DNA of 64,000 nucleotides from Neckera pumila (taxonomy: Eukaryota; Streptophyta; Bryopsida; Hypnales; Neckeraceae), in the NCBI GenBank assembly GCA_963969595.1, contig OZ018413.1, positions 15,241,711 to 15,305,710 on the forward strand. Reading direction: 5' to 3'. The position numbers and the translations under genes are program-made. Positions 61,973-64,000 of the stretch are shown here, piece after piece. Each line of letters starts with the position of its first letter. The stretch's first letter is position 1. The notes under the pieces were generated by a model. It made no database searches. It worked only from the letters and a program-made list of their open reading frames with translations, and was not told the origin of the DNA.

Positions 61973-63952
61973 TTATGACGGATAGGTTGGAATTGTGCTA
62001 TTGAGGGGTGGGGTAGCCTCTTGCAAGTTGAGAGATCTTGATCTGCTACGAGTCATTCTCGGAGAGAAAGGAGCTATGGATAGAAATGAAGAGGATCTGT
62101 AGATAGGTCTATTGTTGTTTGTATTCTCTATTGGATCACTTGGAGCGATATCAAGTGGGGCTGCTTCTGGCTGGATGATATGATGACTGTATGGCTGGGG
62201 CATAGGTGAAGAGAGTCTTTGGTTTCCAACCCTATCTTTTGGAGAGGTAATGCAGGGATTAGTTGGGTCAAAATAGTCAGATATATGAAAAGGATTGTTG
62301 TGGACCAGAAGAGGGAGAGGGAGAGGGAGAACTCGAGGGAGAATGTCTTGAATCTGGTTAAGGACCCCAACAATAGAATGGTTAGCACTATTGTGAGACT
62401 GAGGCAAATGTAAGTCAGTTTCTTGGGATGTATTTGAGGTGATGTGTAAAGGAGGATCAATTTGGTGAAAGACTAAAGGTGGCTCTACATAGTTGGGATC
62501 TTCTCTCCTTCTCTCTATGGACACTCAACGCTCCCAGTAATGGCTAGAGCTAGCTGAGGAGGAGATTTTGTAGCAATGTGCCCTTGCCAACGGTGTAGGA
62601 CAGGAAGGAACCCATCTTCATCCGGTATCGGATTAGGATGAGGGTTAGGAATGTGGTTCCTATTGTGGCGGTTATACCTATAGGTTTTTGGTTTCTTCGC
62701 AATGGTGCTGTGTTGTGGTGGGGCTTGGGTTTGAGATTGGGCAGTTTCAGAGGTTGGGAAATGTGATTGTGGACTACGGATTGGGCCTCTATGGTCAAAG
62801 CAAGTGTCGGAGGGGGGGGGGGGGGGGGGGGGGGGATTGCGCACAAACATGACACTGGTTTGGGGATGGATAAAGTCACGACAACGATAACATTGGAGGG
62901 AGGGTTCCTCATACACAATTTTGAGCTCTATCAACCCTCCAGATTGGCTAGCAATCTGAATTTTAGGAATCCATCCTTGAGATAGGTCAGAGCTACGCAG
63001 TAACAATGAGTATTGAGAGCTGGGTCCGGAATGTCTGTAGCCATAATACGACCTAGGATACAAACAATAGCGTCTGAGAAGGAAATAAATTCCAACGGAA
63101 GGTTGGGAATAGATAGCCAACACGGGACAACTGGGCCAATCAGGGAACATGGATCAAAAGATGGCTGCCATCATTGGTAAGTGACTTCCCCTCCCGAGAA
63201 CTGATGAAGAAGAAGGTTTAAGGCTTTGTCTGTTGCTTGCCTACAATCCAACTTGACATAATGGAACCTACCTACTGCGGCTTTGTGAAGAACAATATGG
63301 TTGGGATACAGGCATCTATCTAGATCCTCCAACCATGTTTTCCTGGTTTGATAATTTATTATTCTCCCCACAAAGCATGCAATTACAATATGATCCTTGA
63401 GATTCCTGGTCTGATGAGAAAGAGCAATGGATCAACGACAAAGTACGGGAGAGTCTTGCAAGGTTGAACCAGCAACCCCGCCCAATTTCGAACCAGAGTG
63501 GATGGAAGAGTTTCACCTATTGAGCAAAAAAAAGGGTTGAGGGGCATGACCGTATGGGCTGATGGGTCGCGAGTTTGCCGGTCTTCCCGGGCACCCTCAC
63601 CGAGCTTTGGTGTTGTAGGGCGGGGTTGAGTCCGAGGTTGATGATTAATATATCTCTGTTGCAAATCTCCCCTCCAAGGCGCCTTGTTGTGTTTGCTTTG
63701 TCCTTCTTGTGGAGCTTCCCGCCATGGTGCCTCACCGTGTCTGGGCTGCTCGTGAGAGTGAGATGGTCTAGAGCTTAGGTTCCTTGCGTATTCACGGTGC
63801 ATCTGGAGGGAATAATCCCCTATGTAGAGGAGGCCATCCCTTATTGCGTCCCAATAAGATCCCATTGCCATATGAATAGAATCTGGACAAGCGCACCAAC
63901 TGACCAAAAATGAAGGACTTAGGATTCGAATGAGTGCAAAGTAGCTTACCAC
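61973..63952 (-). pseudogene. LINE ORF1 (gag-like), frameshifted
   Basis: Four open pieces (63,952-63,383, 63,371-63,171, 63,150-62,515 and 62,524-61,973) lie in changing frames. The first is basic and rich in Arg/His; the second holds AAVGRFHYVKLDCRQATDK, resembling the DUF4283-type region of plant LINE ORF1. The third has CYRCRDFIHP, a zinc knuckle that has lost its last cysteine, followed by a poly-proline run from a 24-base G homopolymer (62,812-62,835). The last is a Pro/Ser/Arg-rich tail ending before ORF2. Nucleic-acid binding is the expected ancestral role. Confidence 0.75.
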
Positions 63953-64000
63953 ATAAATCCGAGTTGTTCAATCTAGGTTGGAGAACAACCACTCGTACCT

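Larger units (their letters stand above)
57187..64000 (-). mobile_element. Plant LINE (non-LTR retrotransposon), decayed, 5' end beyond window
   Basis: The element reads on the minus strand: ORF1 remains at about 61.97-63.95 kb, ORF2 at about 57.35-61.55 kb, and a 3' poly(A) tail seen as a T run at about 57,187-57,200. Gag-like ORF1, AP-endonuclease, reverse transcriptase and a plant zf-RVT-type C-terminus occur in the standard L1/RTE-like plant order. Many in-frame stops make it inactive. The 5' end lies off the right edge, so the target-site duplication cannot be checked. Confidence 0.9.

Noticed and set aside
62767..62985. Plus-strand glycine-run protein
   Set aside because: A shadow of the G homopolymer in the minus-strand LINE ORF1.
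1..64000. tRNA, rRNA or organelle-derived inserts
   Set aside because: None was recognised by eye on either strand; a tRNAscan or organelle alignment would be decisive but could not be run.

Overview
This window is nuclear DNA of a land plant. It is AT-rich and intron-rich, and it carries plant-type gene families: DUF1221 kinase, GIL1/IRKI and an RS-domain U2AF65. It also carries a plant LINE and a Stowaway-like MITE. A seed-free plant such as a moss, other bryophyte or lycophyte is plausible from the low GC and the DUF1221 kinases, but the sequence does not prove it.

Layout. (1) About 1-23.5 kb (block A) and about 26.5-43.0 kb (block B) are an old, collinear direct duplication. Matching pieces include 1-300 with 26.5-27.0 kb, 8.16-8.48 with 27.97-28.30 kb, 12.00-12.24 with 28.69-28.94 kb, 13.9-16.7 with 32.5-37.8 kb, and the genes themselves. 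Each block ends in one large plus-strand gene: A 17,491-about 22.2 kb, B 38,097-42,542. (2) At 46,442-53,861, minus strand, lies a complete 18-exon gene for the splicing factor U2AF65 (597 aa). (3) From 57,187 to the right edge runs a decayed minus-strand LINE with its poly(A) tail at 57.19 kb. The rest is AT-rich sequence full of small TIR elements, foldbacks and decayed repeats.

Main result. The two block genes are best read as fusions. The kinase exon carries an N-terminal DUF1221 domain (HeLo-like, as in plant MLKL proteins) and a kinase domain with intact catalytic motifs. In both copies it reaches a conserved donor, after which the two copies diverge. From there it splices, with matching reading phase at every junction, through a 74-nt exon and a linker exon into an exon encoding a GIL1/IRKI (DUF641-type) domain. 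In copy B all five exons sum to an open frame of 1,035 aa. I know of no described protein with the order DUF1221-kinase-GIL1/IRKI. Because IRKI was named as a partner of the receptor kinase IRK, the fusion suggests a kinase-adaptor polypeptide.

The two paralogues differ in the linker, where copy A has a 147-nt tandem repeat that swallowed a splice acceptor, and at the 3' end, where copy A has a block of unrelated sequence. Their GIL1 exons are nearly identical at silent sites, which suggests gene conversion. Gene models rest on reading splice sites by eye; no transcript or database evidence was available.
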